Shown piece by piece: positions 34,725 through 43,418 of a DNA stretch of 64,000 nt; the first letter of the stretch is position 1, and every line of letters starts with the position of its first letter. Origin of the DNA: Oceanobacillus sp. CFH 90083 (GTDB taxonomy: Bacteria > Bacillota > Bacilli > Bacillales > Amphibacillaceae). Under the pieces are notes generated by a model that was given only the letters and a program-made list of their open reading frames with translations, had not been told where the DNA came from and searched no databases. The DNA is taken from NCBI RefSeq assembly GCF_009389585.1, contig NZ_VIYG01000003.1, forward strand, positions 124,001 through 188,000. Reading direction: 5' to 3'. The position numbers and the translations under genes were made by a program.

Positions 34725-35249
34725 ATGATCAAGGATTTCAAAGAAAACTTTCAACGTCATGCGATTCTCCGGGCGGTTATATTTATATTCATTGGAGCGG
34801 CTATTTTTATTAACCCAAATGGTTTTCTACATTTTATTGGTTATTTGATTGCCGGGTATTTAACCTTACTAGGTGTGATTAAAATATATCAGAACTATCA
34901 ATTTAAAAAGCAGACCGGTTCTTATGGGATAGGGTTAGCTGGTGGTATTATCTTGATTATATTGGCGGCTATCTTTCTTTATTTTGCTCCGACACTTTTC
35001 TCGATTTTACCTTTTTTACTAGGTTTAGCGATTATCATCAATGGACTAATGCACCTGATTGTAGCCTTGAATACAAAGAGTACCGGCTGGACTATTTTTT
35101 GTATCCTGCTCATGGTCGGAGGAGCAGTCCTTGTTTTTAATCCTTTCCAAAGTACACTCATACTATTTCAAGCTTTTGGAATTATCTTGACATGTATAGG
35201 AATCTCTGAAATTGTCGGGCATTTTCAAAAGAGAGAAAATAATAGATAG
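34725..35249 (+). CDS. HdeD/DUF308 family membrane protein
   Basis: A 174-aa protein with six membrane helices in three pairs, the HdeD/DUF308 pattern. Landmarks are ILRAVIFIFIGAAIFINP, LIAGYLTLLGVIKIYQ, and the repeated LIINGLMHLIVAL and GIILTCIGISEIVGHF. E. coli HdeD is linked to acid resistance, but Bacillus homologues are uncharacterised. AAAGGAGGTAA precedes the ATG. The gene stands alone between the two copies of the hairpin repeat. Confidence 0.85.
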   Translation: MIKDFKENFQRHAILRAVIFIFIGAAIFINPNGFLHFIGYLIAGYLTLLGVIKIYQNYQFKKQTGSYGIGLAGGIILIILAAIFLYFAPTLFSILPFLLGLAIIINGLMHLIVALNTKSTGWTIFCILLMVGGAVLVFNPFQSTLILFQAFGIILTCIGISEIVGHFQKRENNR

Positions 35250-35342
35250 ATATATAGGAGAGAAATCGAGACTAATAGATGCTAAAACACAACAGAGAGG
35301 GCTAATACATAGCTTCTCTGTTTCTGTGGTTTATAGAAGATA

Positions 35343-35430
35343 AAAAGGCGGAAGTCTATTTGCTATTCCAAATAGATTTCCGCCTTTTTATTCTGCTCTT
35401 TGTAGAATGTGGATGCATAAAAAATGCTAG
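35343..35430 (+). repeat. 88-nt hairpin repeat, copy B
   Basis: Same design as copy A: stem AAAAAGGCGGAAGTCTATTTG with its complement, tail CTTTGTAGAATGTGGATGCAT-AAAAAATGCTAG. The compensatory changes in the stem (A to G paired with T to C) keep pairing. The loop core GCTATTCC is the reverse complement of GGAATAGC in copy A. It follows the DUF308 gene by ~95 bp and may terminate it (TTTTTATT). Confidence 0.8.
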
Positions 35431-35599
35431 CTGTTAATGGCAGGAAACTTCTTTTATGTGTGAGTAGTTCTTCTTTATTGTAAAAAAATTAAGATTTTAA
35501 TTATATTCTAATTATTTTCGTAGTCTTTTTCTCATTATTTTCTAATTTTTTGATAGTACAGTAAAAACTACCAAAGAAAATCTTAGGAGGAATGTTGAA

Positions 35600-36778
35600 A
35601 TGAAAATTGTAATGGTACCTTCAGGTTTTAAAGAATGTCTGGATGCGGAGGAAGTAGCTGTAGCAATGGAACGTGGAGTGAAAAGCTTTAACCCGTCTAT
35701 CGATGTGGATGTTATACCAATGATAGATGGAGGAGAAGGATTTGCGAAGACCATTGTGAATATAAAAGATGGAGAATTAATATATAGAAAGGTAACGGGG
35801 CCAGTAGGCAAGAAAATCAAAAGTCATTTTGGTATTTTCGTAGAGAATGGTAAAAGAACTGCTGTCATTGAAATGGCAGCGGTATCAGGATTGAAATTAG
35901 TACCGCATAATCTAAGAAATCCTTTAAAAACAACGACCTATGGTGTCGGCGAATTGATACTTGCTGCACTTGATTTAGGTGTTGACAATATATTAATCGG
36001 CTGTGGAGATTCAGGCACATCTGACGGTGGTGCAGGAATGGCGCAAGCGCTGGGTGTTCAATTTTTAGATGAGAAACAGCAAATTGTCGATATTCATGGA
36101 GGAAAAGATTTAATGAATGTGGAAACTATTGTAATGACGCATATAGATAAACGATTACAGGGTGTTTCCATTAATGTTGCATGTAACTGGAAGAATATTT
36201 TATGCGGGGAAAAAGGGGTCGCACGTGTTTTTGGACCGCAAAAAGGAGCAACGCCAAAACAAGTTGAACAGCTATCATCCGCATTAGACCATTATGCAAA
36301 TTTAATTCATGACGAATTAGGAATTAATGTTCGTTCCTTGCCGGGTAGTGGAGCATCTGGCGGGTTAGGCGCGGGGCTTATTGCGTTTGCTGGAGCCAAA
36401 TTACATCCACGGTTTGACATTATTATGGACTATATAAACATAGAAGAAAAAATTGCAACAGCTGACCTTGTATTTACGGCAGAAGGAAGCCTGGATTTCC
36501 AGACGCCAAATGGAAAAATCCCGGCAGAGGTCGCGCGTATTGCGAAAAAAAATAACATCCCGGTCATCGCTATTACCGGTACCATTGGTAAGGGAGCAAA
36601 ATTAAATTATCGTGTGGGTATAGATGCATACTGCAGTATTATTCAAAAACCTATTTCTTTAGAAAAAGCAATAGAAAAAGCACCGAAATGGATTGAGCAG
36701 AGCACGGAATCTGTGTTACGGCAGGTTTGGGTCGGTTTGGAGCTTGCGCAAAGAAAATATATGAAGGAAAGCGTTTAA
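35600..36778 (+). CDS. glxK: Glycerate kinase (GlxK family), copy 1
   Basis: A 392-aa glycerate 2-kinase of the GlxK/GarK family. It begins KIVMVPSGFKECLDAEEVA and continues IPMIDGGEGFAKTIV, GCGDSGTSDGGAGMAQALG, FGPQKGATPKQVEQL and SGASGGLGAGLIAF, with the late TAEGSLDFQTPNGK. All are family-conserved phosphate and glycerate binding loops. The first motif reads PSGFKECL instead of the commoner DSFKGSL seen in the second copy. AGGAGGAATG precedes the ATG. It forms an operon with the SLC13 permease 5 bp downstream. Confidence 0.93.
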   Translation: MKIVMVPSGFKECLDAEEVAVAMERGVKSFNPSIDVDVIPMIDGGEGFAKTIVNIKDGELIYRKVTGPVGKKIKSHFGIFVENGKRTAVIEMAAVSGLKLVPHNLRNPLKTTTYGVGELILAALDLGVDNILIGCGDSGTSDGGAGMAQALGVQFLDEKQQIVDIHGGKDLMNVETIVMTHIDKRLQGVSINVACNWKNILCGEKGVARVFGPQKGATPKQVEQLSSALDHYANLIHDELGINVRSLPGSGASGGLGAGLIAFAGAKLHPRFDIIMDYINIEEKIATADLVFTAEGSLDFQTPNGKIPAEVARIAKKNNIPVIAITGTIGKGAKLNYRVGIDAYCSIIQKPISLEKAIEKAPKWIEQSTESVLRQVWVGLELAQRKYMKESV

Positions 36779-36783
36779 GAACC

Positions 36784-38235
36784 ATGATGACAAGAACAGA
36801 GAGGCATGCCGCGAAACAGTCTAAGATAGACATCTGGATGCAACAGCTGTCTATGAAGACAATAGTGATTATCGGCATACATGTCTTGATGATGGTTGCA
36901 GTTTTATTTATTGATGCTCTGGATTACCGTGCTAAGATATCCTTATTTGCATTTTTGTCAGCGATGACGTTATGGGTGGCAACGAAAATATCAGCAGGAT
37001 TTGTAGCCATTGCACTCATTGTGTTCATTATTTTAATGGGTGCAGGAGAATCGGAATTATTATACCACTCACTTTCTGAGGAAGTCGTGTGGCTAATGGT
37101 CGGCTCGTTTATCATTGGTGAGGCGGTGAAAGTATCTGGATTAGCGGAACGGTTAACACTTTTCATATGGAGCAAGTCTAATAAAAAGACCAATATGCTC
37201 TTTGGGCTAAGTTCCGTTTTATTTACATCAGCATTTTTCATACCTTCTACATCTGGTCGTGCGGCCTTATCCATGCCGATTATCAACCAGATTGGCCGGA
37301 ATTTTTCGGCGAAGGAACAGAGTGTGTTAGCTATATTAGCACCTGTTATCATATTAATGAGTACCTCAGCTACTTTAATAGGTGCAGGATCTCATTTAAT
37401 TGGGATAGGACTGCTGAAAAGCACGACAGATCAAAGCATATCTTATATCCAATGGTTTATATGGGGAGTTCCATTTACCATCGTCATTTCATTATTTTCT
37501 GTTTTATGGATTAAATGGATGCTATGGCCAAAAGATGAGTCAGAGGAAATAGAAAACCTGCAATCTGAAGAAAAAGCTAACTATCAAAAAGCAATGAATG
37601 GAAAAGAAAAAAAGACCTTGATGTTCATTTCGTTTTTAATAGCGGGTTGGATGACAGAAAGTATACATGGCTATGATATAGCGTTTATCACAATGGTAGG
37701 TGCCATTTTAATGATGATGCCGCATTACGGAGTTCTTAGCTGGAAACAAGGAATCAATGCCGTATCCTGGAATTTGATTCTATTTGTTGCTGCTGCAACT
37801 GCACTGGGGAGGGTGCTGATAGATACAGGTGTCGTTCAATGGATTGAAAATGAAATGCTGGGCATCTTGCATTTATTTACGGGTTCTCCAGAATGGCTTA
37901 TTGTTTTGATTATCCTGCTGATAACTGTGACAAGTCATCTATATATTACTTCGCATACAACACGCGCAATCGTTTTTATTCCAGGTTTATTATTATTTAG
38001 TGAAACAATAGGAGTTGATCCTTCCACAGTTGTTTTTCTAAGTCTGGTAGGTATGAACTATTGTGTTACATTTCCAGTCAGCTCTAAAGCATTGCTTCTC
38101 TTTTATGAGGAAGCAGGAATTTCATACGATGCTGGCAATCTATTAAAGATCAGTGCTATATTAATGCCAGTTTATATAGGAGTTACCATGTTATTCTATT
38201 TTACTTTCTGGCAATGGACGGGGATGCATTTTTGA
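36784..38235 (+). CDS. SLC13/DASS family anion transporter, copy 1
   Basis: A 483-aa integral membrane protein with about 12 helices. The family motifs are FFIPSTSGRAALSMPI (first SNT-like hairpin, here STSGR) and SHTTRAIVFIPG (second). The N-terminal ~20 residues are charged and cytosolic. DASS carriers import di- or tricarboxylates or sulfate with sodium. Coupled to glycerate kinase, it most likely imports a hydroxy acid such as glycerate, tartrate or tartronate. The start is taken at the first of two ATGs (36784/36787). An IS-like relic begins right after the stop. Confidence 0.85.
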   Translation: MMTRTERHAAKQSKIDIWMQQLSMKTIVIIGIHVLMMVAVLFIDALDYRAKISLFAFLSAMTLWVATKISAGFVAIALIVFIILMGAGESELLYHSLSEEVVWLMVGSFIIGEAVKVSGLAERLTLFIWSKSNKKTNMLFGLSSVLFTSAFFIPSTSGRAALSMPIINQIGRNFSAKEQSVLAILAPVIILMSTSATLIGAGSHLIGIGLLKSTTDQSISYIQWFIWGVPFTIVISLFSVLWIKWMLWPKDESEEIENLQSEEKANYQKAMNGKEKKTLMFISFLIAGWMTESIHGYDIAFITMVGAILMMMPHYGVLSWKQGINAVSWNLILFVAAATALGRVLIDTGVVQWIENEMLGILHLFTGSPEWLIVLIILLITVTSHLYITSHTTRAIVFIPGLLLFSETIGVDPSTVVFLSLVGMNYCVTFPVSSKALLLFYEEAGISYDAGNLLKISAILMPVYIGVTMLFYFTFWQWTGMHF

Positions 38236-38635
38236 ACTACCTCCACTTCATTTTCTAATGAAAATTTGAAGTGGGAGATTCCTGCGAACACCGGTGCATC
38301 CACCAGTTTTTTAGCAGGCTAACCCCGTTATCCCGACGGTCCGTGCTTCATATCTTGTACGTTGGACTCGCCACACGTCCTACTTTAGCTTGATTTTCGC
38401 AACTTCGGGTCGTGTGGGGCGACTGAACGTTGAAGATTTTACGTTGCAGACGAATTTTCTGCAACAACCCCATATCTTCCATTTTCAAAGAGCAACTTAC
38501 AAGTATATTATAGTACAAATGTTCGTGTTATTCAACCATTTAGGCTAACGTCTACCGACATTCATCTCCCATCTGCTCATTGGGCTATGTCCTTCACATT
38601 CCTTGAGGTGGGAGTCTTCTGTCGGAGTTTGATAA
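38236..38635 (-). mobile_element. IS200/IS605-like relic without tnpB (omega-RNA/right-end-like)
   Basis: About 400 bp with no intact gene but conserved-looking structure. Read on the minus strand it starts with a hairpin region (CTCCCACCT ... GATGGGAG) and passes through CACGGACCGTCGGGATAACG and GGGGTTAGCCTGCTA. It ends GGAATCTCCCACTTC with a subterminal hairpin. From memory these are the blocks of the 3' end of TnpB-type IS605 elements of Bacillaceae, which encode the TnpB guide RNA. A short frame ending NVGRR may be the last codons of tnpB. The element abuts the stop codon of the SLC13 gene. Confidence 0.6.
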
Positions 38636-38741
38636 ATAAATTCGTTTCATGATACATGTAAGGAAGGTATAATTATTCTGTTTAAGCAGATGAAGCGCAC
38701 GTTCGATTTTATCACGTTAATTGTACGTATGCTTTTATCTG

Positions 38742-39617
38742 CTATGTTAACAAATGATTTAAAAACGTATCAGCTGCCAACGATAAAGAAGCATCTTTTT
38801 TCGTTGCCAATCCAATCTTTCTCTTTTCAATAACCTCATCGATTTTCACTTCAAATAATTGTTTTTCAGCTAATTCCTTTAACACAAGCTCTTTTGTCAC
38901 AAAAGCAATCCCCATACCAATTTTTGCACATTCAATTAATAATTCCACACTGCCCACTTCGATATCCGGTTTCACATCCAGCTCTTGCTTTAAAAAAAGC
39001 TGATTAAGAAATTTTCTCGAGCTGCTTGCTTCGGAAAAAGATATAATCGGATATGCTTGTATTTCTGATAGAGAAAGCCTTTCTCTCGATAGGTACTGAA
39101 ACCTTTTCCCAACAACAAATATGCTGTTAATACTTAAAAAATCCGTTATGGAAACATTGCTTTGATGGACTGGTAAGTGAACGATGCCGATATCAATCAA
39201 TCCATTTGCCAGCTTGTCCAAAATCTGTGGTGTAGAGCCATGCTGTAATTTAATTTGAATATCAGGATATAACTCCTGGAAGGTTTGGACATACGGCAGC
39301 AGATAATGTTTGCAGGTTGAATCACTTCCCCCGATTGTGACAGTGCCGCTTTGCAAGTTTTTCATTTCCGCTATTTTCTGTTCTGCATTATCAATTAAAT
39401 CAAACGCTTGTTTGAGGTAATTAAATAACACTTCCCCTTCCTTTGTAAGCAAGACTCCTTTGGATGTTCTGGTAAAAAGCTGAATTCCCAGCTCATTTTC
39501 TAACTGCTTGATGGAATGGCTGACACTCGGCTGTGTGATAAAAAGCCGTTTTGCTGCTTTACTAAAATTCTTTTTCATTGCTGTTATATAAAATACTCGA
39601 TATAAGTCTGTATTCAT
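38742..39617 (-). CDS. LysR-family transcriptional regulator
   Basis: A 291-aa LysR regulator. The winged HTH is at 1-60 (MNTDLYRVFYITAMKKNFSK, AAKRLFITQPSVSHSIKQLE), followed by the linker helix and a periplasmic-binding-like effector domain (GTVTIGGSDSTCKHYLLPYV). The start is ATG 39617 with AGGTGG upstream. It is divergent from aroA across ~106 bp and convergent with the glycerate kinase/SLC13 pair, so it could control either. Divergence favours aroA. Confidence 0.9.
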   Translation of the reverse strand: MNTDLYRVFYITAMKKNFSKAAKRLFITQPSVSHSIKQLENELGIQLFTRTSKGVLLTKEGEVLFNYLKQAFDLIDNAEQKIAEMKNLQSGTVTIGGSDSTCKHYLLPYVQTFQELYPDIQIKLQHGSTPQILDKLANGLIDIGIVHLPVHQSNVSITDFLSINSIFVVGKRFQYLSRERLSLSEIQAYPIISFSEASSSRKFLNQLFLKQELDVKPDIEVGSVELLIECAKIGMGIAFVTKELVLKELAEKQLFEVKIDEVIEKRKIGLATKKDASLSLAADTFLNHLLT

Positions 39618-39723
39618 GATATAGATACCACCTATAGCCAATGTTAAAAATATTAATTTTATTTATATCATAACCCTGATTATAATGAATAACAAACAGC
39701 AGCGAATAAAGGAGAGAATAAGG

Positions 39724-41079
39724 ATGGAGGAAAATCATATGTTTGATGTCAAAGCCAGAAGTCCGTGGACACCTTTAAATGGGATAAATCAGATAACCGT
39801 TTCACCTGCGAAGCGAAGAATAGAAGCTTCTACCACCATTCCCGGGAGCAAAAGCCTGACGAACAGAGCGCTTATTATCAGTGCTTTGGCAGAGGGCAAT
39901 TCTAAAGTGATCGGTATTTTGAAAAGTGATGATTCATACTGGTGTATCGAGGCTTTAAAACGATTAGGAGTGGATATCAAGATTCAGGGTGATACAGCTT
40001 ATATTAAAGGTAGCAGCGGGAATTGGAGATCTAATCATTTATACATAGGTGCAGCTGGAACCATTGCAAGATTTCTGCCAGGAGTATTAGCAGCATCCGG
40101 TGAAGGTGAGTGGGAGCTGGAAGCAAGTCAAAGTATGAGCAAAAGACCGATTGCACCGCTTATCCATGCTTTAAGGCAGCTTGGTGCTGAAATCGACTAC
40201 TTGTCTGATAAAGATTATTATCCGTTACAGATTAAAGGCAAAGAAATGAAAGGTGGCGAAGTAAGTCTTTCGGGCACTATATCCAGTCAATTTATCAGCG
40301 GGGTATTAATTGCTGCACCATACTTCAAAGAAACAACAACAGTAAGCCTTGAGGATGAAATCGTTCAACATGCTTATGTATTTTTAACGCTTGATTTAAT
40401 GAAGGATTTTGGGGCAGAAGTGCAGTATGATAATGCTCTCGAGCAAATCATTGTAAACCCTAAGACGTACACTGCAAAGGATATTCAACTCGAGCCTGAT
40501 GCTTCCGCAGCCTGCTACTTTTTAGCACTGGCTGCGGTAACAAACGGCAGAATTCGGATAAATGGATTAACAGAGAAGACAAAACAGCCGGATATTCAGA
40601 TGCTGGATATTTTTGAAAAGATGGGCTGTAAGGTGACAGAAGGTGATTCCTTTATTGAGCTGGAAGGCACTGCACAATTAAAAGGAGGCTTTGAGATATC
40701 TATGAAGGAGATGTCTGATCAGGCATTAACTTTAGCAGCGATTGCTCCATTTGCGGATGCTCCAATAACTATCAAAGACGTTGCTCATATCCGCCATCAT
40801 GAGTCTGACCGGATAAGTGTTATCTGTGAGGCTTTAAAGGAGTTAGGAATTCAGACAGAGGAATTTGATGATGGGTTAAAAGTCTATCCGGGGACTCCGA
40901 AACCAGCCTGTTTAAATACCTATGATGATCATCGGGTTGCGATGGCATTAGCGCTGATCGGATCAAAGATTGAGGGAATTCAGTTACATGATCCGGGCTG
41001 TGTTTCTAAAACATTTCCGGGATATTTTACGCTGTTGGAGGAGCTTGGGTTGGATATAAAACAGGAAAGAACTCGGTGA
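39724..41079 (+). CDS. aroA: 3-phosphoshikimate 1-carboxyvinyltransferase (EPSP synthase)
   Basis: A 451-aa EPSP synthase, slightly longer than usual (~428). Substrate residues are conserved: PGSKSLTNRA, SKRPIAPL, SSQFISG, MSDQALTLA, HHESDRI, YDDHRVAMA and SKTFPGYF. The PEP/glyphosate loop reads GAAGTIARFLPG instead of GNAGTxxRP/L, so the Asn before the AGT is Ala and the position after Arg is Phe. It is not within an aro operon but alone, opposite a LysR regulator, so it may be a second, specialised copy. The start at 39724 follows AAAGGAGAG; an upstream ATG at 39685 is less likely. Confidence 0.9.
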   Translation: MEENHMFDVKARSPWTPLNGINQITVSPAKRRIEASTTIPGSKSLTNRALIISALAEGNSKVIGILKSDDSYWCIEALKRLGVDIKIQGDTAYIKGSSGNWRSNHLYIGAAGTIARFLPGVLAASGEGEWELEASQSMSKRPIAPLIHALRQLGAEIDYLSDKDYYPLQIKGKEMKGGEVSLSGTISSQFISGVLIAAPYFKETTTVSLEDEIVQHAYVFLTLDLMKDFGAEVQYDNALEQIIVNPKTYTAKDIQLEPDASAACYFLALAAVTNGRIRINGLTEKTKQPDIQMLDIFEKMGCKVTEGDSFIELEGTAQLKGGFEISMKEMSDQALTLAAIAPFADAPITIKDVAHIRHHESDRISVICEALKELGIQTEEFDDGLKVYPGTPKPACLNTYDDHRVAMALALIGSKIEGIQLHDPGCVSKTFPGYFTLLEELGLDIKQERTR

Positions 41080-41109
41080 TTACAAAAGATTATATCTAAC
41101 AATATGAAA

Positions 41110-41152
41110 AATTATCATAACATAATGTTGAGAATATTGTGTTATGATAATT
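41110..41152. other. 13-bp stem-loop after aroA
   Basis: AATTATCATAACA and its exact complement flank a 17-nt loop. No T run follows on the plus strand but TTTTTC follows on the minus strand. It may terminate aroA weakly or be an operator for the next gene. Confidence 0.5.
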
Positions 41153-41232
41153 GAGCCGACTTGCGTATGCAAAGGAACTATTTTTTTGTTAATACAATTA
41201 AAAAAATAGAAGATCATGAGGAGGAGCTGCCC

Positions 41233-41772
41233 GTGACCAAAGGTGAAAAGAAATACCATGATTGCGATCCAAATATAAAAATAATTAAAGCAGGCGGTTA
41301 TACGAAATCGGAGTTACTTCAAAAAATGAAAGAAAATAAGATATTTTTAAATGAACTTGCCGAGCAACTGTTAGCCAGTAAATATTTTGAGGTATCTAAA
41401 AAACATTATCAAGCTAAGGTTATTGAACTTGCTGTAAAGGACCTTGGATGTATTGATGGAGCTACGACATCCCGGCTTTTTAGTAAAGCCGCTGATCTTA
41501 AACTGGAACCTTGTCCACTTGAATTAGCGCCTTATGTAAGATTGGCGTATTTAAATCAGGCAGAAGGATATGATGAAAATCAGCTTCAACATCGTGCTCC
41601 TTATGGCTCAATAACGATAGCTTCAAAGATTTTTAGTGAGGATGTGAGTGTTCCCAAAGGTTTTTATCTTCGACGGATTCAAGGAAATTTATGGTTGCGT
41701 GGGTATATTGCTGATGAAGAACATGTTTGGAATCCGGATGATCATTTTATATTTTGTATTGCAAAGAAATAA
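41233..41772 (+). CDS. Conserved hypothetical protein
   Basis: A ~179-aa soluble protein. Segments such as ELAVKDLGCIDGATTSRLF, CPLELAPYVRLAYLNQ, HRAPYGSITIASKI, PKGFYLRRIQGNLWLRGY and EEHVWNPDDHFIFC are strongly patterned. They match a family of Bacillaceae proteins I have seen only as hypothetical (occasionally mislabelled helicase). GTG 41233 is chosen because GAGGAGGAGC lies 6 bp upstream; an in-frame TTG at 41161 lacks a site. No function can be given. Confidence 0.7.
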   Translation: MTKGEKKYHDCDPNIKIIKAGGYTKSELLQKMKENKIFLNELAEQLLASKYFEVSKKHYQAKVIELAVKDLGCIDGATTSRLFSKAADLKLEPCPLELAPYVRLAYLNQAEGYDENQLQHRAPYGSITIASKIFSEDVSVPKGFYLRRIQGNLWLRGYIADEEHVWNPDDHFIFCIAKK

Positions 41773-41836
41773 TGATATAAAGCAGATTTAGAATCCCACT
41801 CATGCGGTATTTATAAAGTTTTTTCATATGATAAAA

Positions 41837-41875
41837 AACAACCTTTCTTCCAAATTAAGAGAAAGGTTGTTTACA
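41837..41875. terminator. Bidirectional terminator
   Basis: Perfect 12-bp stem AACAACCTTTCT/AGAAAGGTTGTT between the plus-strand hypothetical gene and the convergent BCCT gene, with A and T tracts on the outside. Confidence 0.75.
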
Positions 41876-41882
41876 CTATATT

Positions 41883-43418
41883 TTACAAAGTTTCTTTTTT
41901 ATGATTATCATACAGATCTTTAGCTGCTTTTGGAGCTGTCCAGAATGTTGTAATCAGTAGGAATACAACAGGCACGGCTGTCACCACAATAAAGGATTGC
42001 AGGGCATCGACACTGCCTTCACCAATGGTAACTAAAACAATAGCAACAAGCCCCATAACCAATGCATAAAATGCTCTTAACCAGCTGGGAGGGTTTCCTT
42101 CGCCAGTAATCGTCATGGAAATGGACAAGGCCATAGAGTCTGCCGTTGTTAATACGAAAATAACAGTAGCCAGCAGGAACAAGGCTCCGAAAACCATAGG
42201 AAATGGCAATTGCTCTGTAATAGCTATCATTGCAGCGGGAGGACCAGCCTCGTTCAATGCAGTTGATATCGAGCCAGGGGAATTTAATTCATGAAAAATT
42301 CCTGTTCCGCCGACAACCGTAAACCAAAATGTTGTAATAATTGGAGCGATAACGGCAACCGCAATAATGAGTTCGCGTATGGTACGTCCGCGTGAGATTC
42401 GTGCTGTAAATAATGCCATAATTGGGCCATAGCCAATAAACCATGCAAAGAAAAATACCGTCCACAAGCTAAGCCATTCTTCATCCGCCCGGAAGGTACT
42501 GAATGAAATAAAATCATTTACATAAAGGCCGAATGCTTCGAAATAATTGTTAAAGATAAAGAAACCTTGTCCGAGTAATAAGATTCCGATGATTAATCCA
42601 AGTGCCAAAAGAACATTAAAGCTGGTTAACAGCTGAATACCCCGATGAATTCCTGTTACAGCAGAAATAGCTGCACCAACAACAATGACGATAATAATGA
42701 TAATTTGAATAACTAAGGTATTTGGCAAACCAGTTAATGCGTTTAATCCATAGCCAGTCTGCAGCCCTAAGAATCCAATCGGTCCAATTGTTCCAGCAGC
42801 AACAGCAAGAATAGAAAAGGAATCAACAAGTGTTCCTAATATACTGTTCTTCATGATTTTCTCGCCGAAAATCGGATATAACAAAGATCTTGGCTTTAAT
42901 GGCATGCCTTTATGATAGTGGGCATACATTAATACGATGGTGCCCAGTGTTCCTAAAATAGCCCATGACAGGAAGCCCCAGTCAACGAAGCTGGATGCTA
43001 AGGCAGGTACAACTGCCTCCATTGTCCCATTTTCAATTCCAGAGAAATGAGGAGGCACGGTTATAAAATGGGATAGAGGCTCTGCTGCCGCCCAAAATAT
43101 TCCTCCACCTGCTAATAAAGTACACATAATAATACAAATCCACTTAAATGTACTCATTTCCGGTTTTTTCATCTTACCTAAACGGATTTTTCCGTATTTA
43201 GAAAATGCTAAGCCTAAAGCAATAAAAAATGTGACTAATACAGTCATCTGATAAATTACTCCAAAATAAGTAGCGGACCAGCCGAATAAAGTATCAACCA
43301 TATCAGCAACAAAGTCAGCATTGATAAATGCAGCTATAACAAATAATAATAATGCACCGCCACTTATAAGGAATGTTGGTAAATCTAAAGAAGTTCTCTT
43401 TCTATTTGAATCTTGCAT
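41883..43418 (-). CDS. BCCT family transporter with altered Trp box
   Basis: A 511-aa secondary transporter with 12 membrane helices. The family core is present: GGGIFWAAAEPLSHF, ALASSFVDWGFLSWAILG and ARISRGRTIRELI. BCCT carriers import betaine, carnitine, choline or related compounds with Na+ or H+. The helix-8 segment reads LWTVFFFAWFIGYGPIMALF, where betaine carriers have WTxFYWAWWxxWxPF; two Trp of the quaternary-ammonium box are replaced. The substrate may therefore not be a betaine. GGAGGAAAAG precedes the ATG. Confidence 0.88.
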   Translation of the reverse strand: MQDSNRKRTSLDLPTFLISGGALLLFVIAAFINADFVADMVDTLFGWSATYFGVIYQMTVLVTFFIALGLAFSKYGKIRLGKMKKPEMSTFKWICIIMCTLLAGGGIFWAAAEPLSHFITVPPHFSGIENGTMEAVVPALASSFVDWGFLSWAILGTLGTIVLMYAHYHKGMPLKPRSLLYPIFGEKIMKNSILGTLVDSFSILAVAAGTIGPIGFLGLQTGYGLNALTGLPNTLVIQIIIIIVIVVGAAISAVTGIHRGIQLLTSFNVLLALGLIIGILLLGQGFFIFNNYFEAFGLYVNDFISFSTFRADEEWLSLWTVFFFAWFIGYGPIMALFTARISRGRTIRELIIAVAVIAPIITTFWFTVVGGTGIFHELNSPGSISTALNEAGPPAAMIAITEQLPFPMVFGALFLLATVIFVLTTADSMALSISMTITGEGNPPSWLRAFYALVMGLVAIVLVTIGEGSVDALQSFIVVTAVPVVFLLITTFWTAPKAAKDLYDNHKKETL

